Origin: Streptomyces flavofungini
GTDB taxonomy: Bacteria; Actinomycetota; Actinomycetes; Streptomycetales; Streptomycetaceae
Direction: 5' to 3'
DNA length: 64,000 bases
Assembly (NCBI RefSeq): GCF_030388665.1
Contig: NZ_CP128846.1
Location: forward strand, 9,024,001-9,088,000
Positions 42,270 to 50,072 of this stretch are shown here, piece after piece. The notes under the pieces were generated by a model. The model made no database searches, was not told the origin of the DNA, and saw only the letters and a program-made list of their open reading frames with translations. The position numbers and the translations under genes are program-made. The stretch's first letter is position 1. Each line of letters begins with the position of its first letter.

Positions 42270-44189
42270 TCACCGATAGAGGTTCTCGAACACGTCGCGG
42301 AACCGGGTCTGGACGACGTGGCGCGCGACCTTCATCGAGACGGTCAACTCCCCTTCGTCCAGCGTCAGGTCGCGCTCCAGGACCGTGAACGCCTGGGCGC
42401 GGTAGTACTCCTGCAAGGTGGCGTTCGCGCGGTCCAGCACCCGCGTCAGCTCGCCCAGCAGGACCGGCTCCCGCAGCAGGTGGGCCATGTCGGGGGGCAG
42501 GTGACGTTCGGCCGCCCACTTCCGGGCGTACCGTTCGTTGAGCGTCAGCAGGACCACCAGGTGCGGTTTGCCTTCCCCGTAGGCGACCGCCTGGGAGATC
42601 AGCGGATGCCTGCGCAGTTCGCTCTCGACGGGGTGGGGCGTCACCGCTACGCCGTGGGAGAGCTGGATCAGTTCCTTCTTGCGTCCGGTGAGCGTCAGGT
42701 ATCCGTCCGCGTCGATCGTGCCGAGGTCCCCGGTGTGCAGCCAGCCGTCGCGGACGACACCGAACGCGTCCTCGTGGTAGCCCCAGTAGCCGTGGAAGAC
42801 GTTGGCGCCGCGGATCAGGACCTCCCCGTCCGGCGCGATGGCGACGTCGACCCCGGGCAGGGGCCTGCCCACGGTCCCCAGCCGGTAGGCCTCGGGGGTG
42901 TTGGTGGTGGCCGCCCCCGCCGTCTCCGTCATGCCGTAGCACTCGACGAGGGGAACGCCGCAGCCCAGGAAGAAGGAGAGGACTTCCCGGGACACCGGAG
43001 CGCCCGATACCGTCACCCGTCGCAGCGCGCCCCCGAAGTGCTCGCGGACCTGGGCGAACAGGGACTTCTCCGTCGCGTCGAACCACTCTTGGAAGCGGGG
43101 CGGCAGGCATTCGCCGCGCCTGACGCGCTCGCGCGCGTCGAGGCCGGCCCGGGCCGCCTCCAGAATCAGGGCGGTGTCCTCCTCGGGCCAGGACGCGAGG
43201 ATCGCGCTGTGGATCTGCTCCAGGGCCAGGGGCACGAGCGGCAGGATCTGCGGCCGGGCGGCGCGGATCTCGTCCACGAGGCTGTCGTCGGGGCCGCCGC
43301 GTCGGAAGACGAGCGTGTACCGCGACCACCAGGCCAGGACCTGCATCAGCATCGCGATGGTGTGCGGGCCCGTGACGACGAAGACGGTGCCGTTGGTGTG
43401 GTCCTCGGTGGCATCGGGGGCGCGCGGCGGCTTGGGGTGGGCCCGCAGGACGCTGACGTAGTTGCCGTGGCTGAGGGCGCAGCCCTTCTTGGGGCCCGTG
43501 GTGCCCGACGTGTAGATGATGACCAGCAGGTCGTCCGCGCGCACCGCGTCCGCGTGTCGGGCCAGGTCCGCCGCGCTGACCTCGACCCGTCCCCGGGCCC
43601 GGAGTTCGTCGAGGGTGAGCGTGCGCGCCCGATGGCCGACGGGGGCGGGGCGTTCGACGCGGGCAGGGGCCGGGCCCGGGCGCGCGGGGGCGGCCGGGGC
43701 GTCCATCAGCACGGCGTGGCGCAGGCGGGGCAGGCGGTCGCGCGCGGCTTCGACCTTCGCCAGCTGCTCCGCGTCCTCGCACACCACCACCCGGGCGTCG
43801 CAGTCGCCGAGGACGTGGACGATCTCCTCGGGCACCGTGGAGGGCAGCAGGGACACCACGACGAGGCCCGCCGTCGCGGCCGCGAGGAGCGTCGTCGTCC
43901 ACTCGGGCCGCAGCCCGCTGAGCACCGCCACGCGATCGCCCGGAGCCAGCCCCAGCGCCAGCAGGCCGCGGGCCGTGCTCTCGCTCGTGTCCCAGGCCTC
44001 GGCATAGGTCATGTGGTGCCGCTCGCCGGTGGCGTCGCGCCAGCGCAGGGCCGGGGCCTTGGGCCACAGCTCCGCGTTGTGGCGGGCGAGGTGAGCCAGC
44101 GTCATCCCGCGCGCGGCCGGGGCGTCCCCGCCGTCCCCGCACGAGTCCTGGCCGCCCCGGGCGATCGGGGTGTTGGCGTGGAGGTTCAT
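42270..44189 (-). CDS. AMP-dependent long-chain acyl-CoA/acyl-ACP ligase
   Basis: A 639-residue ANL-superfamily ligase of the long-chain acyl-CoA synthetase (FadD15-like) group. P-loop YTSGTTGPKKG at 226-236, adenine-binding YGMTETAG, hinge and A8 region LHTGDLGTIDADGYLTLTGRKKELI. It activates a carboxylic acid as acyl-adenylate and passes it to CoA or an ACP thiol. The C-terminal catalytic Lys position of typical members is followed by TVSMKVARHVV. It is coupled to the upstream regulator by an ATGA overlap. Near a type II-like synthase operon it may load a starter acid; that role is inference. Confidence 0.88.
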   Translation of the reverse strand: MNLHANTPIARGGQDSCGDGGDAPAARGMTLAHLARHNAELWPKAPALRWRDATGERHHMTYAEAWDTSESTARGLLALGLAPGDRVAVLSGLRPEWTTTLLAAATAGLVVVSLLPSTVPEEIVHVLGDCDARVVVCEDAEQLAKVEAARDRLPRLRHAVLMDAPAAPARPGPAPARVERPAPVGHRARTLTLDELRARGRVEVSAADLARHADAVRADDLLVIIYTSGTTGPKKGCALSHGNYVSVLRAHPKPPRAPDATEDHTNGTVFVVTGPHTIAMLMQVLAWWSRYTLVFRRGGPDDSLVDEIRAARPQILPLVPLALEQIHSAILASWPEEDTALILEAARAGLDARERVRRGECLPPRFQEWFDATEKSLFAQVREHFGGALRRVTVSGAPVSREVLSFFLGCGVPLVECYGMTETAGAATTNTPEAYRLGTVGRPLPGVDVAIAPDGEVLIRGANVFHGYWGYHEDAFGVVRDGWLHTGDLGTIDADGYLTLTGRKKELIQLSHGVAVTPHPVESELRRHPLISQAVAYGEGKPHLVVLLTLNERYARKWAAERHLPPDMAHLLREPVLLGELTRVLDRANATLQEYYRAQAFTVLERDLTLDEGELTVSMKVARHVVQTRFRDVFENLYR

Positions 44190-44809
44190 ACCGCTCCTTC
44201 GTCGAGGTCGGCGTGGAGCAAGTAGCCCCGGTGCCGCAGGGTCCTGATCACCAGGCCGAGAGGGGCGAGGCGACGGCGCGTGCGTGAGACCCTCACGTCC
44301 AGGGCGTTGCGCCGACCGGTCTCGTCGTCCGGCCAGAGGCCCGCGGCCAGTACGTCCCGGCTGACCACCGACCCGTAGGACTCGATGAGGGGTCGGGCGA
44401 TCGCCGCCTCGCCCGCCGCCAGCGGCAGGTGCCGCCCGGCGAAGCGCAGCACGTCGTGCGCGTCGATCACCGGTTTGCGCAAGGAGGCCCTGGCCCGCAA
44501 GGTGTCGCAGCGCACCCGTAGTTCCCGCTCGTCGACCGGCAGCCGGACCCAGTCCTCCAGCGGATCCAGGGTGGTCGGAGGCTCCTCACCGGGGAGCACC
44601 AGGAGAAGCCGGGGCGCCTTGCGCAGGCGCAGCTCGTCAACCACGGCGGCCTGCTCCGGCCAGCGCAGCGCCGGAATACCACCCGTCGTGCGGCTCAGGC
44701 CGCGGCGCCCGGCCGGGGCGGGCGCCGCGGTGTGAGGCGATCGCCCGGGCGGGGTGGCCGGCCGGCCGGGCCGTGGAGGGTGGGGGAGCGGTGCGGGGGT
44801 ACGGATCAT
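44186..44809 (-). CDS. OmpR/PhoB-type winged-helix regulator without a functional receiver
   Basis: A 207-residue regulator. The C-terminal domain is Trans_reg_C: LPLAAGEAAIARPLIESYGSVV, LWPDDETGRRNALDVRVSRTRRRL and LVIRTLRHRGYLL (wing). The N-terminal part (RLLLVLPGEEPPTTLDPLEDWVRLPVDERELRVR) resembles a shortened receiver but has no acidic triad or phosphoacceptor Asp, so phosphorylation control is unlikely. ATG 44809 follows AGGAAG. Preceded by a Pro/Arg-rich segment of about 40 residues. Its stop overlaps the start of the ligase gene, so it and the ligase are one operon. Confidence 0.8.
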   Translation of the reverse strand: MIRTPAPLPHPPRPGRPATPPGRSPHTAAPAPAGRRGLSRTTGGIPALRWPEQAAVVDELRLRKAPRLLLVLPGEEPPTTLDPLEDWVRLPVDERELRVRCDTLRARASLRKPVIDAHDVLRFAGRHLPLAAGEAAIARPLIESYGSVVSRDVLAAGLWPDDETGRRNALDVRVSRTRRRLAPLGLVIRTLRHRGYLLHADLDEGAV

Positions 44810-44878
44810 GGGTAGGTCTTCCTGTGCCGCTGGGGGACGTGTGCTCTTCGCGGGGGCGGATCGCCGGACGGGGTGTTC

Positions 44879-44990
44879 GTTCACGGTGGGGCTTCCACGG
44901 GGGTGTTCACGGCGGGGCGTTCACGGGGACGCTCGTGGCGCGGCGGTCACGGCGGGGGCGGCCGCCGTGAGGTGTCCACGGCGGGCGGAA
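44879..44990. repeat. Imperfect GTTCACGG(C/T)GGGG repeats upstream of the winged-helix regulator
   Basis: Copies of a GTTCACGGYGGGGC-like word start at 44879, 44905 and 44919, with a related GGTCACGGCGGGG at 44945. They fill the gap between the HATPase gene and the regulator gene (44810-45035) and may be regulator binding sites or simple slippage repeats. Confidence 0.5.
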
Positions 44991-45035
44991 GCCTGGCCTC
45001 GCGGCGCCCGGCCGTGCGGGGGCGCGCTGACGGCG

Positions 45036-45674
45036 TCAGGAGCCGGGGAAGTCCAGCGTGAACCAGGTGCTGGTCCCCTTCCGGGTCCTGCGGCAGCCCC
45101 AGGCCGAAGCCATCGCCTCCACCAGCAGCAGGCCCCGGCCGTTCTCGGCGAGCCCGTCCACGGGGGCGTCTGATCGCGCGGGGCAGCCGGAGACTGCGGG
45201 CGTGCCCGTGCTCCCCGCGTCGTCGACCGTGACGAGGAGCCACTCGTGCCCTTGGCGGACGCTGACCTCGACCGTCTCCGTGCCCTCCGCGCCCCGCGGC
45301 CTCTTCGGCGTGTGCTTGACGGCGTTGGACAGCAGTTCGCAGAACAGGAGCTCCACGGTGTCCGCCTGGTCGGCCCACCCCCACTCGATCAGGGAGCGGC
45401 GCACCCGGTGGCGGGCGCCGGGCACCGCGCCGACGACGGCGGGCAGCCTGAGCCGCAGGGCCCGGAAGCCCGTGGGCCGCCCCGTTCCCCGGCCGTCGGG
45501 GGCGGCCTCGGTGTGGCGTGCGGATGCCTCCGCGGCGGCCGCCGGGGGCGCCGAGCCGGGGGAGCGCCCGCCCCGCCTGTGCTCGGCCCGGGCGTCGGGT
45601 GCGGGCCTGGCCTCCGGTGCCCCGGTGCTGATGCTGCTGCTGACGTTGCCGACGTGGTCGACGAACGGAGTCAT
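45036..45674 (-). CDS. HATPase_c anti-sigma-factor-like ATP-binding protein
   Basis: A 212-residue protein. The first about 70 residues are low-complexity; the rest is an SpoIIAB/RsbW-type ATPase: RHRVRRSLIEWGWADQADTVELLFCELLSNAVKHT (N box) and GRGLLLVEAMASAWGCRR (G2 box), ending STWFTLDFPGS. Such proteins in Streptomyces bind sigma or anti-sigma antagonists and phosphorylate them. ATG 45674 follows GAGGAGG. No cognate sigma factor or STAS protein is adjacent. It is divergent from the LAL regulator across a 299-bp gap in which I see no gene. Confidence 0.85.
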   Translation of the reverse strand: MTPFVDHVGNVSSSISTGAPEARPAPDARAEHRRGGRSPGSAPPAAAAEASARHTEAAPDGRGTGRPTGFRALRLRLPAVVGAVPGARHRVRRSLIEWGWADQADTVELLFCELLSNAVKHTPKRPRGAEGTETVEVSVRQGHEWLLVTVDDAGSTGTPAVSGCPARSDAPVDGLAENGRGLLLVEAMASAWGCRRTRKGTSTWFTLDFPGS

Positions 45675-45973
45675 CTCTGCCTCCTCGGTTCCGCTGGGCC
45701 GAGTTGTGAGGGATCGCGCCTGTCGACATCCAGAGGACCGCGCGGATAGATAGGGGTTCAATGCGGGGCGTCACCTAAAGGACGGCGAGTGGCACGCATT
45801 CCGAGGGCGCTCGCGTACGGAGCCGTCAGGCGCCAGGGAGCGCGCGGCTGCTCGAATCCGCTTCCGTGCGCCCGGAATCGGGCCTCACGGGTGGGGCGCC
45901 GCTGGCTAAGCTGGACGTCTGACCAGTGGCCGGGCAGATGCGCCCGGCCACATCCTGCAGAGGACGAGAACCG

Positions 45974-48883
45974 GTGGTTCAGGCGGTGAGTTCCGCGGAC
46001 GTCCCGTGGATGCGGAAGAACGGCTTCGCTCTGGTCGGCCGTGAGCGGGAGCTCGAAGACCTCGTCACGTTCCTGCGGAACCTGCCCTCCGTGGTCATGG
46101 TCGAGGGCGAGGCCGGCTCCGGGAAGTCACGCCTGGTCCGCGAAGCGGAACACCTCCTGACCACCTCCGGTACGCGGGTGGCGACGGGACTGTGCCACCC
46201 CCTGCGCGAGCCGTTCCCCTACGGCCCCGTCCTCGAAGCCCTCGGCAGGGTCGCCGAGCACCTCCCCGCCGACTGCCTCCTGCCTCCCGAGACCGCGACG
46301 CTGGCCACGTACCTGCCGGGCCTGGCCGCCCGGATCGACGACTCCCGGCAGCCGGCCACGGCCATGCCCGAGCGCCTCCGGCTGGTCCTCGGCATCCGGG
46401 CTGTCCTGCGGGCGGCCGGTCCCGTGGTGCTGGTCATCGAGGACATGCACTGGGCCGACGAGGCCACGCGTGAACTGCTGCTCCTCATCGCCCGGGAACC
46501 GCCGAGCGGCCTCGGCCTCGTCCTGACCTACCGGGCGGAGGACCTGCCGCCCGCCGAACCGGTGCTCGGCAGCGCCTACCGAAGGCCGATCGGCGTGGCG
46601 GGCGGCGAGATCCGGCTCCAGGCGCTGACCGCGGACGAGGTCACGGCCCTGGCGACGGGCGTCGTCGGACGCGTGGCAGGCCACTCCCTGGGGCGGGTGC
46701 TCTACCGGCGCAGCGCCGGACTCCCCTTGGTGGTGGAGGAGGACCTGCTCACGCTCTTGGACCGGCGCAGGCGGAGCGCCTCCCAAGGCCTCGAACAGGA
46801 GATGGAGTTCCTGGGCAGGTCCCCTGCGCCGCGCTCCCTGCGCGAAGCCGTCCACGAGCGGCTGGCCGAACTGCCCGAACCGGCCGCCCGCCTCGTGGAG
46901 GCGGCGGCCGTCCTCGCGGTCCCCGCGGCCCAGGACGTCCTCGCGCAGGTGGCCGGGCTCGAGGCCGAGCAGGCCACCGCCGCGCTCACCCAGGCCCTGC
47001 ACCGCTCGCTCCTGCACGAGCCGGAGTCCGCGACCTACGCCTTCCGCCACGTGCTCGCGCAGCAGGCCGTGTACGGAGACCTGCCCGGCCCCAGACGCCT
47101 GAGCCTGCACCAGCGGGCCCACAGCGCCCTGCGCGGACAGCGGCAGCCCGCGCTCGTCCAGATCGCCCACCACTCCAAGGCGCTGGGGGACAAGGAGGCC
47201 TGGCTGCGCGAGGCGGAGGAGGCGGCCGGGGAAGCGGTCAGCGTGGGCGACGACGGCATCGCCTCGCAGCTCCTGCACGGCATCCTCGGTGAGAAGGGCG
47301 TGCTGCCGGAGGTGCGGTCACGCGTCGCCCTCGCCCTGTGCGACATCGCGCACAAGTTCACGCGCTTCGGGCACCACCTGGCCATCATGCGGCGGCTCGT
47401 GGACGACCCCACCCTCCCCGTCCAGACCCGCGGCCGGGTGCGGCTGACGCTCGCCGCGGTGCTCATGAACCACGCCGGCGACGTGGCCTCGTACCGCGAG
47501 TTGATGACGGCACTGGAAGAACTCGAGCCGTGGCCCGCGCTCGCGGCGTCCGGCATGCTCAGCGCGATCTTCTACGAGCGGACGCAGACACCCGCGGAGA
47601 TCGACCGCTGGGTGGTCCGGGCCGAGGAGGCGCTCCGGGGCTGTGAGGACGAGGGCCGCCTCGCCGAACTCGAGTCCGCGAAGCTGTTCTTGATGGCGCG
47701 GAACGGCCACACCCGCCTCTGGGAGACGGTTGACGCCCTGCCGCGCTCCTGCACGCATCCCGAGGTGCGAAGACAGCGCCTCATCGGCCTGTACAACGTC
47801 GGGGCGAACTCCCTGAACCGGGGGGAGGACGGGCGCGCGGGAGCGCTCCTGCGCGAGGTGGCCCGGCTCACGGCCGACGGTGTCAACCCGTCCCTGGAGT
47901 GCTTCGCCCGGACGCAGCTGTTGCGATGGGACTGGTTCGCGGGCTCGTGGTCCCGTCTGGAGGAGGGCTTCGAGGAACTGAACACGTCCTGCCCCGACAT
48001 GGCGATCGCCCAGCGGGAACAGGCCCTCGTCTGCGGCAGCGTGGCGGTGGCCAAGGGACAGTGGGGCACGGCGATGGAGCACCTGGACTTCGCCCGCCAC
48101 GCCGGCCAGCGCATCGGCGGAACGGTGTGCGCGCTGCATTCGGCGGCCGCGACCGCCGAGGTCCATCTCGCCCGTGACGAGCCGGACAAGGCGTGGGACG
48201 TGCTCGAACCGGCGATCCGGCTGCTGCGCTCCGCCGGTCTCTGGTACAAGCCACTGGGAACGATCCAGGCGGCCGTCCGCGCGGGGCTGGCCACCGGCCG
48301 CTGTGAGGAGGCGCGGAGCCTGGTGGAGGAGGCCCTGGCGGCGCGGGTCGGCCACATCGCCCCGGCCGCCGACGCCGAACTCTGCGTCGCTCGCGGGGAA
48401 CTGGAACAGGACAGCGATCCGAAGAGCGCGGCCCGGTGGTTCGAGGAGGCCCGCGACAAGTGGCGGACCATCGGCCGGCCCTACCCCGCGGCCCGGGCCG
48501 CCGAACTGCTCGCCCGGTGCCGCGGCGGTGCGGGTGCACCGCTGGAACCCGCCGCGCTCGACGAACCGCTCGCCACGTACAGCAGGCTGGGGGCCACCGC
48601 GGACGTCGCCCGGTGCCGCCACGCCTTGCGGCAGGCGGGTGTCAAACGCCCCGCCACCCCCGGGCGGCGCGGCTACGGCGAGGACCTCTCGCCGCGCGAG
48701 GTCGAGGTGGCCCGGCTGCTCGCCGAAGGCGCCAGCAACCGTGACATCGCCCAGGCGCTCTGCCTCTCGGTGCGCACGGTCGAGCATCACGTCGCCCGGA
48801 CGCTGAAGAAGCTCCGGGTCGACACCCGCGCCGAGGTGTCCGTGGCCCTCGACGCCCACCTCGGCGACGGCCGGCCCGGCTGA
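45974..48883 (+). CDS. LAL-type LuxR regulator with AAA ATPase domain
   Basis: A 969-residue large ATP-binding LuxR regulator. VGRERELEDLVTFLRNLPSVV leads to Walker A GEAGSGKS (about 45-52); Walker B is VVLVIEDMHWADEATREL. A long helical TPR-like middle region follows, then the LuxR HTH LSPREVEVARLLAEGASNRDIAQALCLSVRTVEHHVARTL near the C-terminus. LAL proteins activate secondary-metabolite genes in Streptomyces. GTG 45974 has GAGGACGAG upstream and lies nearer to the fold than ATG 45926. Placed between the transporter/ligase block and the synthase operon, it is a likely pathway activator (inference). Confidence 0.9.
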   Translation: MVQAVSSADVPWMRKNGFALVGRERELEDLVTFLRNLPSVVMVEGEAGSGKSRLVREAEHLLTTSGTRVATGLCHPLREPFPYGPVLEALGRVAEHLPADCLLPPETATLATYLPGLAARIDDSRQPATAMPERLRLVLGIRAVLRAAGPVVLVIEDMHWADEATRELLLLIAREPPSGLGLVLTYRAEDLPPAEPVLGSAYRRPIGVAGGEIRLQALTADEVTALATGVVGRVAGHSLGRVLYRRSAGLPLVVEEDLLTLLDRRRRSASQGLEQEMEFLGRSPAPRSLREAVHERLAELPEPAARLVEAAAVLAVPAAQDVLAQVAGLEAEQATAALTQALHRSLLHEPESATYAFRHVLAQQAVYGDLPGPRRLSLHQRAHSALRGQRQPALVQIAHHSKALGDKEAWLREAEEAAGEAVSVGDDGIASQLLHGILGEKGVLPEVRSRVALALCDIAHKFTRFGHHLAIMRRLVDDPTLPVQTRGRVRLTLAAVLMNHAGDVASYRELMTALEELEPWPALAASGMLSAIFYERTQTPAEIDRWVVRAEEALRGCEDEGRLAELESAKLFLMARNGHTRLWETVDALPRSCTHPEVRRQRLIGLYNVGANSLNRGEDGRAGALLREVARLTADGVNPSLECFARTQLLRWDWFAGSWSRLEEGFEELNTSCPDMAIAQREQALVCGSVAVAKGQWGTAMEHLDFARHAGQRIGGTVCALHSAAATAEVHLARDEPDKAWDVLEPAIRLLRSAGLWYKPLGTIQAAVRAGLATGRCEEARSLVEEALAARVGHIAPAADAELCVARGELEQDSDPKSAARWFEEARDKWRTIGRPYPAARAAELLARCRGGAGAPLEPAALDEPLATYSRLGATADVARCRHALRQAGVKRPATPGRRGYGEDLSPREVEVARLLAEGASNRDIAQALCLSVRTVEHHVARTLKKLRVDTRAEVSVALDAHLGDGRPG

Positions 48884-48936
48884 GTCCCGGTCACCACGGC
48901 GGCCCGGCTCGCCGGAGCGGGCGGTGGGGACACGAA

Positions 48937-48972
48937 GCGGCCTCCGCCGGAGCCTTCTCCGGCAGAGGCCGC
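48937..48972. terminator. Convergent hairpin terminator
   Basis: Arms 48937-48952 and 48957-48972 pair at 15 of 16 positions (GCGGCCTCCGCCGGAG with its complement) around a CCTT loop, between the convergent LAL gene and the small secreted-protein gene. Confidence 0.75.
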
Positions 48973-48988
48973 GCTCGATCCGTGCGCG

Positions 48989-49351
48989 CTACGCGCGGGC
49001 GTAGATCCGCTTGGCGTGCCACTCGCCGTCAACGAGCGTCGCCTCCACCCGCGCCTGGACGCCCACACGCATGGGGCCGTAGTACTCGGCGCCGTACCGG
49101 AGGCTGAAGCGCATCTGCCCCTGCGCCGTCGCGAGCTCCAGGTAGTCGTCCTTGAACGCGGTGATCTTGCCGGAGAACCACCTGACCTGGGCCTGGTTCA
49201 CGGCCGTGCCGGCGGCCGGGGCGCTGACTGACGTCACCCGCGGGTGCTCGGCCGCGGCCGCCTGCGCCGTCGACGTGAAGGCCCCCAGGACGCCGACCAG
49301 TCCGATGACGACCGACGCGAGCTTGACCAGCATGTTCTGGGATCTCCTCAT
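48989..49351 (-). CDS. Small secreted beta-rich protein (paralogue A, DUF5666-like)
   Basis: A 120-residue exported protein. ATG 49351 follows AAGGAG. Signal peptide about residues 1-32 (LASVVIGLVGVLGAFTSTAQA). The mature domain (VRWFSGKITAFKDDYLELATAQGQMRFSLRYGAEYYGPMRVGVQARVEATLVDGEWHAKRIYA) alternates short strands as in DUF5666/OB-like small barrels: G-K-I-T-A, L-E-L-A-T, G-x-x-V-x-A-T-x-x-D-G-x-x-x-A-x-x-I. It is clearly paralogous to the gene at 49563-49898. Function unknown. Confidence 0.75.
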   Translation of the reverse strand: MRRSQNMLVKLASVVIGLVGVLGAFTSTAQAAAAEHPRVTSVSAPAAGTAVNQAQVRWFSGKITAFKDDYLELATAQGQMRFSLRYGAEYYGPMRVGVQARVEATLVDGEWHAKRIYARA

Positions 49352-49462
49352 GACGCACTCCTTGATGTCGATTGATGTCGATTTCCCGACGCCCCGAAAC
49401 ATATCCTTCCGCTGTTTGAGGGGGGTGGTATGTTTCGCTCTCCTTTCGGTGTTCGGGAAATT

Positions 49463-49489
49463 CATTACCTGGCTGCTCGCCAGGTAATG
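49463..49489. promoter_or_regulatory. Perfect hairpin upstream of paralogue A
   Basis: 11-bp inverted repeat CATTACCTGGC-TGCTC-GCCAGGTAATG. It lies in the 211-bp gap between the two paralogues, about 110 bp upstream of the ATG at 49351. It may be an operator or part of a double terminator. Confidence 0.5.
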
Positions 49490-49493
49490 GGAA

Positions 49494-49525
49494 AGCCCGG
49501 GATCCGCTTGCGCGGGTCCCGGGCT
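49494..49525 (-). terminator. Terminator of paralogue B
   Basis: Arms 49494-49507 and 49512-49525 (AGCCCGGGATCCGC / GCGGGTCCCGGGCT) pair at 13 positions plus one G-U, with a 4-nt loop, 38 bp beyond the stop of the gene at 49563. Confidence 0.7.
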
Positions 49526-49562
49526 CCAGTGACGGCTCCGCACGGCGGCCCGCCGCACCGGC

Positions 49563-49898
49563 CTACCAGGTGGCGATCACCCGGGCGGTGTGGACACCGT
49601 CCTTGAGGGTGGCCGTGACGTCCGCCTGGGCGCCGACCGTCAGGCGGCCGATCCAGTAGGCGTCAGCGGTGATCAGCACGGTCACCACCGTGCCGCCCGT
49701 GGCGACCTTGACGTGGTCCTCCGCCACGGCCGTGAGCTTCCCCTGGAAGTGCACGTACTGACCCTGGGAAGCGGCGCTGGCGGCGGAGGCGGGCGCCGGA
49801 GCGGCCGCCTGCGCGGGACCCGCGACCGCGACGCCCACCGCGCCCACGAGAGCGGCGGCGACGAGGAAGCGGCTGACCTTGCTGGAGGTGTCGCGCAT
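49563..49898 (-). CDS. Small secreted beta-rich protein (paralogue B, DUF5666-like)
   Basis: A 111-residue exported protein. ATG 49898 follows AAGGA. Signal peptide FLVAAALVGAVGVAVAGPAQA. Mature domain YVHFQGKLTAVAEDHVKVATGGTVVTVLITADAYWIGRLTVGAQADVTATLKDGVHTARVIA, which matches paralogue A position for position (G-K-L/I-T-A; V-K-V/L-E-L A-T; G-x-Q-A-x-V-x-A-T-L; D-G; A-x-x-I). Mature domain is only about 65 residues. No catalytic residues visible; a binding or cell-surface role is possible. Confidence 0.75.
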   Translation of the reverse strand: MRDTSSKVSRFLVAAALVGAVGVAVAGPAQAAAPAPASAASAASQGQYVHFQGKLTAVAEDHVKVATGGTVVTVLITADAYWIGRLTVGAQADVTATLKDGVHTARVIATW

Positions 49899-50072
49899 GG
49901 GTGTCCTTCTTTCTGTATTCATGAGGGGAATCGCGAAGGGGCTTTTCTTTTCGCCCCTCGGTCAGGTTAGTTATCGCCCATTGGTCCCGTGGAATTCTGT
50001 CCCGTACCTTGCGTCGGTGTCCGGAAGACAGAAGGCGTCGGGAATTCCGCGCGTCTCGCGGGCCGCGCGCGT

